From positions 81,592-145,591 of the forward strand of contig JAFXXN010000179.1 in assembly GCA_017542245.1 (NCBI GenBank): a stretch of 64,000 nucleotides of DNA. Direction: 5' to 3'. The notes beneath the pieces are model-generated. The model ran no database searches, had not been told where the DNA came from, and was given only the letters and a program-made list of their open reading frames with translations. The stretch is from Lachnospiraceae bacterium. Its GTDB lineage: Bacteria > Bacillota > Clostridia > Lachnospirales > Lachnospiraceae. The translations under genes were made by a program, and so were the position numbers. Each line of letters starts with the position of its first letter. Position 1 is the first letter of the stretch. This document shows positions 18,920 through 26,561 of the stretch, piece by piece.

Positions 18920-18973
18920 GCTTAATAAGATAGAAAAGAAAGTTAGTTATTTATCTTTTATATCTTATTAAGC
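18920..18973. repeat. Long AT-rich inverted repeat between transporter and GH43 genes
   Basis: Arms 18920-18939 and 18954-18973 are complementary at 19 of 20 positions with a 14-nt loop; each arm ends in GCTTAATAAG. It lacks a T-run, so it is a poor terminator. It could be an operator, an mRNA stability hairpin at the processed 3' end of the binding-protein transcript, or a small mobile remnant. Confidence 0.7.
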
Positions 18974-19034
18974 TTTAGTATCATTTTATATAATTAAAAA
19001 TCGTTACTAAAAAATATATTAAAAGGAGTTCAAA

Positions 19035-20633
19035 ATGCCAGTTTTAGCCCATAATCCTATCTTACCCGGATTTTATCCTGATCCTTCGGCGTGCGCGATA
19101 GGTGATGATTTTTATATAGTAAATTCCAGTTTTGCATATTTCCCCGGTTTACCTATAATGCACAGTAATGATCTTGCACACTGGGATCAGATAGGCAATG
19201 TTCTTACATCCGAGACGCAGTTACCACTTAAAAATGCTGAAGTTTCCAGAGGGCTTTTCGCTCCAACAATAAGATATAACAAAGGAACTTTTTATGTTAT
19301 CTGTACAAATGTTTCATTTGGCGGAAACTTTATCGTAACATCAAATAAAGCGGAAGGTCCCTATTCAGAGCCACATTATCTTGAAGGAGCCGATGGTATA
19401 GACCCCAGCCTTTTCTTTGATGATGACGGCAAATGTTATTATATTGGTACGCATCCAAACCCTGAGGGCTGTAAATATGATGGAGACTGGTATATCTATA
19501 TTCAAGAGATAGATATAAAGAATTTTAAGCTTGTCGGCGAGAAACATAACGTATGGAACGGTGCCATGCGCGGTGTACACTGGCCTGAAGGTCCTCATCT
19601 TTATAAAAAGGACGGATTTTATTATCTGCTTCATGCTGAAGGAGGTACTGGCCCGGAGCATGCGGTATCAGTTGCAAGAAGTAAAGAAGTGTTTGGTCCT
19701 TACGAAGGCAACTTTAAAAATCCTATAATTACACATCGTCATTTAGGAAAGAATTTCCCTATACAATATGTTGGTCATGCTGACATGTTTGAAACTTCAA
19801 AAGGTGACTGGTATATGGTCATGCTTGCGGTAAGACCGTTAAAAGGCTATACCACTATGGGACGTGAAACATTTATGGCAAGAGTAATCTGGGAAGATGG
19901 ATGGCCCGTAGTAAATCCTAATGTCGGAATGCTCACTATGTCATTAAAAATCGATCTTGACCCGATAGAGAATGAACTTATATCAAATACAGAGCCCGGT
20001 GGAGATAAAACATATGATTTTAGGACTATAAAAGAATTTGGTCCTGAAATACTGTTTTTAAGGAATCCTGAAAAGGATATGTATGAGATTGTTGAAAAAC
20101 GTGGCTTAAAGCTTAAATGTTCAAAGTCACTTATAACAAGCCTTGGAGATGTTTCTTTTATTGGTTTACGTCAGGATTGTCACGCATTTGAGATAGGCTG
20201 TGTAATTAATACCGAAAATCTCTGCAGAGGTGCATCTGCCGGACTGATCATATATCAGAACAATAAATACAATGTCCGTTTTGAAATTTCAAACTGGATA
20301 GGATACGTAATTGTTACTAAAGACGGAGTTGAAGAAAAAATAGAAACATGTCCTTTAGGAAACATTGCCACAACTATCATGATCCGTGTCCTTGGACTAA
20401 AAGCATTTTTCTTCATTATGACTGAAAAAGGTCCTTTGCCTATTGCCGGTAACCTTGATATTTCTTCACTTTCTACCGAAGTGGCCGGTGGCTTTGTAGG
20501 ATGTACATGCGGCTTATATGCACACGATTATGATGAAAAACGTGAGGATGACATATATGCCGGCTTCCAAAAGCTGTATTATAAGAGGTTTAGAACTCAG
20601 ATGGAAAAAGATCAGCAGGAAGAGGAAGTCTGA
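19035..20633 (+). CDS. GH43-family beta-xylosidase / arabinofuranosidase
   Basis: 532 residues, no signal peptide, hence cytoplasmic: expected to remove xylose (or arabinose) from imported short oligosaccharides. The five-bladed propeller catalytic residues are visible: general base Asp16 (GFYPDPS), modulating Asp123 (ADGIDPSLFF) and general acid Glu185 (HWPEGPHLY). The opening HNPILPGFYPDPS followed by SSFAYFPGLPIMHSNDL is typical of the XynB-like subfamilies. The C-terminal ~200 residues form the usual beta-sandwich that closes the active site. Start after AAAAGGAG. Downstream of the second importer and upstream of the paired unknown genes. Confidence 0.92.
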   Translation: MPVLAHNPILPGFYPDPSACAIGDDFYIVNSSFAYFPGLPIMHSNDLAHWDQIGNVLTSETQLPLKNAEVSRGLFAPTIRYNKGTFYVICTNVSFGGNFIVTSNKAEGPYSEPHYLEGADGIDPSLFFDDDGKCYYIGTHPNPEGCKYDGDWYIYIQEIDIKNFKLVGEKHNVWNGAMRGVHWPEGPHLYKKDGFYYLLHAEGGTGPEHAVSVARSKEVFGPYEGNFKNPIITHRHLGKNFPIQYVGHADMFETSKGDWYMVMLAVRPLKGYTTMGRETFMARVIWEDGWPVVNPNVGMLTMSLKIDLDPIENELISNTEPGGDKTYDFRTIKEFGPEILFLRNPEKDMYEIVEKRGLKLKCSKSLITSLGDVSFIGLRQDCHAFEIGCVINTENLCRGASAGLIIYQNNKYNVRFEISNWIGYVIVTKDGVEEKIETCPLGNIATTIMIRVLGLKAFFFIMTEKGPLPIAGNLDISSLSTEVAGGFVGCTCGLYAHDYDEKREDDIYAGFQKLYYKRFRTQMEKDQQEEEV

Positions 20634-20670
20634 TCATCTTTAATATCAAAAAATAAGAGGATTTAAAGAA

Positions 20671-21657
20671 ATGAGAAAAAGTACAAAAAGTAAAAAAATT
20701 ACTCTGCCGGCAAGATTTCATCTTCCGGGATTAAGATTTAATTATCCGCTGAATATGTACTGGGTAAGCTTATTAAAGACTCATCCCGAGCTTTTCAGGG
20801 AAGGGGTTGAAATAGGTTCTTTCTTTGGATGTTTCCCTGTTGCACTTTGGAACGGCGGAAGGCTTATAGCGCATGATCAGTGTGATTCCACATTTATAAA
20901 GAATGTAATAAAAAGTATAAACAATGAAGGAATTCCCGTAAGATATACATTTACAAATCCGTTGCTGACAGAAGAAGATCTTGACGATCCGTATTGCAAT
21001 TTCTGTATGCAGGCCGCAGATAACGGCATGAACGAAGTAATGGTATTTTCACCCATACTTGAAAAATATATCAGGGAAAAGTATCCTTCATTCTCGGTAA
21101 ACAGTTCAACATGCAAAGAAATCAAAGATATAGACGAACTGAATGCAGAGCTTGAAAAAGACTATAAATATGTCGTTCTCGATTACAATCTTAACAATCA
21201 GTGGGAACTTGTTGAAGGCCTTAGCAAACCCGAAAAACTTGAAGTTCTGATAAATACTTTATGTACTCCCGCATGTCCGAGACGTGGTGAACACTACCGG
21301 TATATCGCACAAAAACAGAGAGCCATTTTAGAAAACAGAAAGCTTCCTCCGGAAGAAAGAAAAGAAATAGTTGATGATTGGAAATGCGAATACGGAGAGT
21401 ACAATTATCTTTATAAGATAATGGATTATCCCACATTTATCAGTAACGATATGATCTGGAACGATTATATTCCGAGAGGCATAAACAACTTTAAGATTGA
21501 AGGACGTACTGCAAATCTTTTTTCACTTATCGAAACATACTGCTATTACATGATTAAACCTGAATGTGTAGGTGAAGCAAGAATGCTCATGATCTCGAAT
21601 CTTATGGATTCACGTATTATAACCGTTAATAAACCCAGACCTTCCCATTGGCCGTAA
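20671..21657 (+). CDS. Conserved-Cys protein A of unknown function (possibly U32-like)
   Basis: 328 residues, cytoplasmic, paralogous to the next gene. Shared blocks: FGCFPVALWNGGR, IPVRYTFTNPLL, DxYCN, DNGMNEV, EKYIREKYP, YVVLDYNLN, TLCTPACPRRGEHY and YIPRGINNFKIEGR. Alternating strand/helix pattern and the sequential NSSTCKEI, DYNLN and EVLINTLC segments suggest a TIM-barrel. Cys in YCN and the CxxxCP motif are kept in both copies and could bind a metal or Fe-S cluster, as in peptidase U32-type proteins (UbiU/UbiV, TrhP); this family link is only an inference. AAGAGG lies 10 nt before the ATG. Follows GH43 by 37 bp. Confidence 0.75.
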   Translation: MRKSTKSKKITLPARFHLPGLRFNYPLNMYWVSLLKTHPELFREGVEIGSFFGCFPVALWNGGRLIAHDQCDSTFIKNVIKSINNEGIPVRYTFTNPLLTEEDLDDPYCNFCMQAADNGMNEVMVFSPILEKYIREKYPSFSVNSSTCKEIKDIDELNAELEKDYKYVVLDYNLNNQWELVEGLSKPEKLEVLINTLCTPACPRRGEHYRYIAQKQRAILENRKLPPEERKEIVDDWKCEYGEYNYLYKIMDYPTFISNDMIWNDYIPRGINNFKIEGRTANLFSLIETYCYYMIKPECVGEARMLMISNLMDSRIITVNKPRPSHWP

Positions 21658-21698
21658 AACATTTGGGTAAAAAACAAATTTTATCGAGAGGTATTTCC

Positions 21699-22610
21699 AT
21701 GGCAAACGAAACAATATACTGGCATATACCCGGTATCTGCTACTTTGGTATGATTAATCATGTACTGCTTGATACAATGAAGAAATTCCCCAGCAGGTTC
21801 TATGAAAACTATAAAATTGCATCCTGTTACGGAACCATTCCCGGAGCAATTTGGAACGGTGGAAGAAATATTATCAAAGGATTCACATATAAGGACGAAG
21901 TAGAGCAGGTAATCAGTTCATATAATCAGAGAAAGATACCTGTAAGATTTACATGGACCAACGTTCTGCTTGAAGAAAAGCATATATATGATACTTATTG
22001 CAATATGATCATGAAAGTCGGCGATAACGGCATGAATCAGGTACTCGCAAATCGTCCAGTGCTTGAAGAATATATAAGAAAAGAGTATCCCAGATATAAG
22101 ATAATTTCTTCAACTACCAAAAGAATACTTAATCTTGATGAATTATTAAAAGAATTTGAAAAGGACTATTTCCTTGTCGTTCTCGACTATGATCTAAATC
22201 ATAATCAAAAAGTTATAGAAAGGCTGATTCCGGTTGCAAATAAGGTTGAAATCCTTGTAAACGAAACCTGCATTCCCGGATGCCCTAAGAGAGTTGAGCA
22301 TTATCGCGAAATCTCAAAATATCAGCTTGAATATGATACAAGAATTAAATTCCCTTGCTGTAATCCGGATCCGGATAAAAATACCTTCGCTGCAATGCAG
22401 AGAAGACCACAGTTCATGTCGCATGAAGACATTGAACGCTATGCAGAAATGGGATATAGGAACTTTAAAATCGTTGGCCGTGGCGGTCCAAAGATGATGC
22501 TCATAGATTCTTATGTTTACTATTTTGTAAAAGAAGACAGCCGTGATTTTATCAAAAACTATATAGTAAGTACTGTAATGAAAATGACAGGCGGACAGCC
22601 TATAAGATAA
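21699..22610 (+). CDS. Conserved-Cys protein B, tandem paralogue
   Basis: 303 residues counted from the ATG at 21699, which has GAGAGG 7 nt upstream; the longer frame from 21648 overlaps the upstream stop and has no ribosome site. Blocks match protein A: YGTIPGAIWNGGR, IPVRFTWTNVLLEE, DTYCN, DNGMNQV, EEYIRKEYP, FLVVLDYDLN, NETCIPGCPKRVEHY and YRNFKIVGRGG. An extra Cys pair (FPCCNPDPD) is specific to this copy. Lies 9 bp before pepF, so GH43, A, B and pepF are probably co-transcribed. The two may form a heterodimer, as UbiU/UbiV do, which is speculation. Confidence 0.75.
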   Translation: MANETIYWHIPGICYFGMINHVLLDTMKKFPSRFYENYKIASCYGTIPGAIWNGGRNIIKGFTYKDEVEQVISSYNQRKIPVRFTWTNVLLEEKHIYDTYCNMIMKVGDNGMNQVLANRPVLEEYIRKEYPRYKIISSTTKRILNLDELLKEFEKDYFLVVLDYDLNHNQKVIERLIPVANKVEILVNETCIPGCPKRVEHYREISKYQLEYDTRIKFPCCNPDPDKNTFAAMQRRPQFMSHEDIERYAEMGYRNFKIVGRGGPKMMLIDSYVYYFVKEDSRDFIKNYIVSTVMKMTGGQPIR

Positions 22611-22619
22611 GGAGAAAAA

Positions 22620-24419
22620 ATGGCTAAGGAATTACCGGAAAGAAGTGCAGTAAAAGTTGAAGATACATGGGATTTATCCTGCATGTATGAAAATAAAGAA
22701 GCATGGGAAAAAGATATTGATAAAATCTTTCAACTGGTAGATGAATTAAAAAAATATGAGGGGATTGTTTGTGAAAATGCAAAGAATCTTCTTGTATGTG
22801 GAAAACTGAATGATGAAATAGATATGCATATTCAAAGAGCATATAACTATGCTGCACAGCTTTACGACCAGGATACTGCAGATTCGGAACATCTCGCCAT
22901 GGTATCAAAGATTAAGACAAAATATAATGAAGTTATGTCAAAGATATCCTTCCTGGCATCAGAGATATCAGAAGGTGACGAAGAAGAAATTTATTCATGG
23001 ATGGATTCAGATTCGGAACTCAATCTGTACAGAAGGGATATCAGCCTTTTATTCAGAGATAAGCCCCATAGACTGTCAAAAGAAATAGAGGAAATACTTG
23101 CCACATCGTACGACTGTACAGATGTTGCCGATGAAGTATACTCCGTACTTGATAATGCCGATATGGAATTCGGCGAGATCAAAGATCAGGACGGCGAACT
23201 GGTAAGAATAACACAGGGACGTTATATTTCACTTGTAAGTTCTTCTGACAGAAGAGTCAGGGAAGATGCATATAAAAGTTATTATGCATCATATCAAAAA
23301 TATAAGAATACATATGCAGGACTCTACTACGGACATCTTAAGAGCTTGAAATTTTATGCCAATACAAGAAAATACGACTCAACCCTGCATGCTGCGCTGT
23401 TTGGAAATGAGATTCCGGTAAGCGTATATGAAAACCTCATATCAGCTGTAAACAACAATCTGGACAAGCTTCACAGATATGTTGACCTGAGAAAGAAATG
23501 TCTTGGAGTTGACACCTTTAAGATGTATGATATATATCCTCCTATGGTAAAGGATGTAAAGGTTCAGTACTCATATGAAGAAGCAAAAGCTTTAGCACTT
23601 GAAGCACTTAAACCCTTAGGAGAAGACTATATCAGTCACGTAAAAGAAGCTTTTGAAAATCGCTGGTTTGACGTTTACGAAAACAAAAATAAGCGCAGCG
23701 GAGCATATTCCTCTACGACTTACGGCGTTCATCCATATATGCTTCTTAATTACAGCGGAAAGCTTGATGATGTGTTTACCCTCGTCCATGAAATGGGACA
23801 TTCTATGCATTCATATTATTCAAATGCAAAGCAGCCATATGTATATTCATCATACAAAATCTTTGTTGCAGAAGTAGCTTCAACATGTAATGAAATTCTG
23901 CTTCTTAAATACATGCTGACTCACAAAGAGGATATAAATGAACGCGCGTATCTGCTCAACCATTATATGGACATGTTTAAAGGTACCTTGTTCCGTCAGA
24001 CACAGTTCGCTGAATTTGAACTTGAGACAAACCGCTTAGTAGAAAATGGAGAAGCTCTGACAGCCGATGTCCTTTGTAAGATGTACTTTGATATAAATAA
24101 AAAGTACTATGGAGAAAACGTTGAATATGATGATTCTATCTCATACGAGTGGGAAAGAATACCTCATTTCTACTATAATTACTATGTTTATCAGTATTCA
24201 ACAAGCTTCTGCGCATCAGTATCTATAGCAGAAAAGCTGCTTAATGATCCCGCTTATGTAGGAAAGTACATAGATTTCCTTTCAAGCGGCTGCAGCGATA
24301 CAGCCATAAATCTGTTAAAGAAAGTTGATATTGATATGGAATCATCCGAGCCCATCAATACAGCATTAAACGTAATGAACAGCGTAATGGATGAATTTGA
24401 GAAATTGAGAGGCTTTTGA
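22620..24419 (+). CDS. pepF: Oligoendopeptidase F (M3 family)
   Basis: Zinc metallopeptidase cutting short peptides in the cytoplasm. 599 residues, the family length. Zinc motif HEMGH at 390-394 (LVHEMGHSMHSYYS), with the third ligand region VAEVASTCNEILLL about 25 residues later, and the C-terminal WERIPHFYYNYYVYQYSTSF substrate loop that is typical of PepF. The ribosome site AAGGAGAA lies at the end of the preceding gene. Ends directly before a copy of the interspersed repeat. Confidence 0.96.
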   Translation: MAKELPERSAVKVEDTWDLSCMYENKEAWEKDIDKIFQLVDELKKYEGIVCENAKNLLVCGKLNDEIDMHIQRAYNYAAQLYDQDTADSEHLAMVSKIKTKYNEVMSKISFLASEISEGDEEEIYSWMDSDSELNLYRRDISLLFRDKPHRLSKEIEEILATSYDCTDVADEVYSVLDNADMEFGEIKDQDGELVRITQGRYISLVSSSDRRVREDAYKSYYASYQKYKNTYAGLYYGHLKSLKFYANTRKYDSTLHAALFGNEIPVSVYENLISAVNNNLDKLHRYVDLRKKCLGVDTFKMYDIYPPMVKDVKVQYSYEEAKALALEALKPLGEDYISHVKEAFENRWFDVYENKNKRSGAYSSTTYGVHPYMLLNYSGKLDDVFTLVHEMGHSMHSYYSNAKQPYVYSSYKIFVAEVASTCNEILLLKYMLTHKEDINERAYLLNHYMDMFKGTLFRQTQFAEFELETNRLVENGEALTADVLCKMYFDINKKYYGENVEYDDSISYEWERIPHFYYNYYVYQYSTSFCASVSIAEKLLNDPAYVGKYIDFLSSGCSDTAINLLKKVDIDMESSEPINTALNVMNSVMDEFEKLRGF

Positions 24420-24420
24420 T

Positions 24421-24515
24421 TTAAGCCTTCCCCTTAAGGGGATTATCTCTACCACGAAGTGGTTGAGATGCCTCACTGGTGAAGTGAAGGCTTAAGAAGT
24501 AGCCGGATGAGGTGT
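24421..24515. repeat. Interspersed palindromic repeat, family A, complete copy 1
   Basis: Begins 1-2 nt after the pepF stop. Outer arms TTAAGCCTTC (24421-24430) and GAAGGCTTAA (24485-24494); inner hairpin ATCTCTACCAC / GTGGTTGAGAT (24444-24468); tail AGTAGCCGGATGAGGTG. A near-identical element lies at 41586-41682 and partial copies occur at 32534, 47974, 52046, 54483 and 63821. No coding potential. It can fold when transcribed and may act as a terminator for pepF. Confidence 0.85.
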
Positions 24516-24598
24516 AATCCATTTCATTGTAGATAGCCACATTTATAGATAATAAGCACAGAAAGATAAAAAAGTAGAAAATAAGGAGTTGATAAAAT

Positions 24599-25519
24599 AT
24601 GCCTATAAAGGTACAGAATGATTTACCTGCAAAGAAAATAATGGAAGAGGAAAACATATTTATGATGGACGAAAACAGAGCCATATCACAGGATATCAGA
24701 CCTCTTGAAATAGGTATATTAAATCTCATGCCACTGAAAGAGGCAACTGAGGTTCAGCTGCTCAGATCTCTTTCAAACACACCCTTACAGGTTAATATTA
24801 CATTCCTTACCACATCTACATATGTTGGAAAAAACACTGCCAAGAGCCATCTTGATCAGTTCTATCTTACATTTGAAGATGTAAAAAACAAAAAACTTGA
24901 CGGACTTATAATCACCGGTGCACCTGTTGAAATGATGGAATTTGAAGAGGTAGCATATTGGGATGAACTCTGCAGTATAATGGAATGGTCAAAGACCCAT
25001 GTCACTTCGACACTTCATATTTGTTGGGGAGCACAGGCAGGGCTTTACTATCATTATGGTGTAAAAAAGATCCTACTTCCTCAGAAAATGTTCGGAGTAT
25101 TTAAACATAATGTACATCATCGGAAAGAACCGTTTGTAAGAGGATTTGATGATATATTCTATATTCCTCACAGCCGTCATACAACGATAGATCCGGAAGA
25201 AGTAAAAGCAAATCCTAACCTGACCGTACTTGCGGATTCTCCTGAAGCCGGAATATGTATGGTACTTGCTAAAGAAGGAAGACAGGTTTTCGTATTCGGA
25301 CATCCCGAATATGACAGAATGACACTTGATCAGGAATATAAACGAGACCTTGAAAAAGGACTTGATATACAAATCCCGCAGAATTATTATCTTAATGACG
25401 ATCCAAACGAAAAACCGCTTCTTACCTGGAGAGCCCACGCAAATACCATGTACACTAACTGGTTAAATTATTATGTATACCAGGCAACTCCGTACGATGT
25501 AGAATCCATTGGTTTGTAA
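24599..25519 (+). CDS. metA: Homoserine O-acyltransferase (MetA-type, probably acetyl-CoA-using)
   Basis: Activates homoserine for methionine synthesis. 306 residues; nucleophile Cys142 in HICWGAQAGLYYHYGV, the catalytic His in GHPEYDR and the conserved opening MPIKVQNDLPAKKI. Residue 111 is Glu (ITGAPVEMMEFEEV). In published work on this family Glu111 goes with acetyl-CoA and Gly111 with succinyl-CoA, so homoserine O-acetyltransferase is more likely despite the usual succinyltransferase label. Start after AAGGAG. No SAM riboswitch or T-box is visible in the ~85 nt upstream of it. A terminator follows. Confidence 0.95.
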   Translation: MPIKVQNDLPAKKIMEEENIFMMDENRAISQDIRPLEIGILNLMPLKEATEVQLLRSLSNTPLQVNITFLTTSTYVGKNTAKSHLDQFYLTFEDVKNKKLDGLIITGAPVEMMEFEEVAYWDELCSIMEWSKTHVTSTLHICWGAQAGLYYHYGVKKILLPQKMFGVFKHNVHHRKEPFVRGFDDIFYIPHSRHTTIDPEEVKANPNLTVLADSPEAGICMVLAKEGRQVFVFGHPEYDRMTLDQEYKRDLEKGLDIQIPQNYYLNDDPNEKPLLTWRAHANTMYTNWLNYYVYQATPYDVESIGL

Positions 25520-25601
25520 ATTCAATATGATGTGAAATTTATTTCTTTAGTAAATTTCATATGAATTGGAATAAAATTTTTTGCAAAAGATATAGAAATG
25601 A

Positions 25602-25638
25602 AAAATGACAAAGGATATAAAGCTTTTGTCATTTTTTT
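25602..25638 (+). terminator. Terminator after metA
   Basis: AAAATGACAAA (25602-25612) pairs with TTTTGTCATTTT (25624-25635), followed by more T residues. Confidence 0.75.
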
Positions 25639-25657
25639 ACAAAAAAGATGAAAAACA

Positions 25658-25687
25658 GGGGTCAGACTCCCAGCGGGGTCTGACCCC
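25658..25687. repeat. GGGGTCAGAC palindrome (repeat family B)
   Basis: Arms GGGGTCAGAC (25658-25667) and GTCTGACCCC (25678-25687) are perfectly complementary with a 10-nt loop. The same core recurs at 49076-49091. Such GGGGTCTGACCCC palindromes are known from REP-like elements of many bacteria. Confidence 0.75.
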
Positions 25688-25710
25688 GAGGCAAAAAGAA
25701 AGCGAAGAAT

Positions 25711-26484
25711 ATGAAAACGAAAAAAGAAATGTTTGATAACAGAACACCGGAGAAAATTAGCTCCGGTATAAGAGTAAACAAATATCTTGCAGATGCCGGT
25801 GTATGTTCAAGACGTGAAGCAGATAGAGCCGTAGCTGAAGGAAAAGTACAGATAGATGGGGAATTAGCCGTTATGGGAAGCAAGGTACTCCCTGGACAAA
25901 AAGTAACTTTTAACGGCAAGTTAGTAACTAAAAAAGAAGATCTGGTACTTATAGCGCTAAATAAACCAAAGGGAATCATTAGTACAACCGACAGAAGAGA
26001 AAAGGATAACATAATCGACTTCTTAAATTTCCCTGAGAGAATATTCCCGATAGGCAGGCTCGATAAGGACTCGGAAGGCCTAATATTACTGACTAATGAC
26101 GGAGATATAGTAAATAAGATTTTAAGGGCCGGAAACTATCATGAAAAGGAATATATCGTAACAGTAAACAAGGATATTACTGAAGAATTCTTAAAAGCCA
26201 TGGCAGGCGGTGTTCCGATACTTGACACTGTTACAAGACCCTGCAAAATAGAAAGAATCGAAAGAAATGTATTCAGAATTATATTAACTCAAGGACTTAA
26301 CCGCCAGATCCGAAGAATGTGTGAAGCCTTGGGATACAGGGTAAGATCACTTACAAGAGTCAGGATAATGAATATAAAACTTGGAAGATTATTGAGTGGA
26401 ACATACAGAAATCTTACGCCCAAGGAACTTGAAGAATTAAAAGAAATGATAGCAGACTCAAGCAGCGAACCAATAAAATATTAA
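25711..26484 (+). CDS. rluF: Pseudouridine synthase, RluF/RsuA family
   Basis: Isomerises a uridine in ribosomal RNA. 257 residues: S4 RNA-binding domain (VNKYLADAGVCSRREADRAV, ~22-85), then the catalytic domain with the Asp motif FPIGRLDKDSEGLILLTND and the C-terminal LTQGLNRQIRRMCEALGY. This last block favours RluF (23S rRNA, U2604 in E. coli) over RsuA or RluB, though site specificity cannot be proven. The start is uncertain: ATG at 25711 has only a weak AAGAA site. It lies directly after a REP-like palindrome, so it may be transcribed by read-through or from an unseen promoter. Confidence 0.9.
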   Translation: MKTKKEMFDNRTPEKISSGIRVNKYLADAGVCSRREADRAVAEGKVQIDGELAVMGSKVLPGQKVTFNGKLVTKKEDLVLIALNKPKGIISTTDRREKDNIIDFLNFPERIFPIGRLDKDSEGLILLTNDGDIVNKILRAGNYHEKEYIVTVNKDITEEFLKAMAGGVPILDTVTRPCKIERIERNVFRIILTQGLNRQIRRMCEALGYRVRSLTRVRIMNIKLGRLLSGTYRNLTPKELEELKEMIADSSSEPIKY

Positions 26485-26561
26485 AACTATTATTTTGTAA
26501 CTTAGAAAACGCAGAAAGTGTTATTGAGAAGACATTTACTTAATAAATGTGGGGAAGGAAT

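Noticed and set aside
24516-24598. SAM riboswitch upstream of metA
   Set aside because: Too short, and none of the SAM-I or SAM-II consensus is present.
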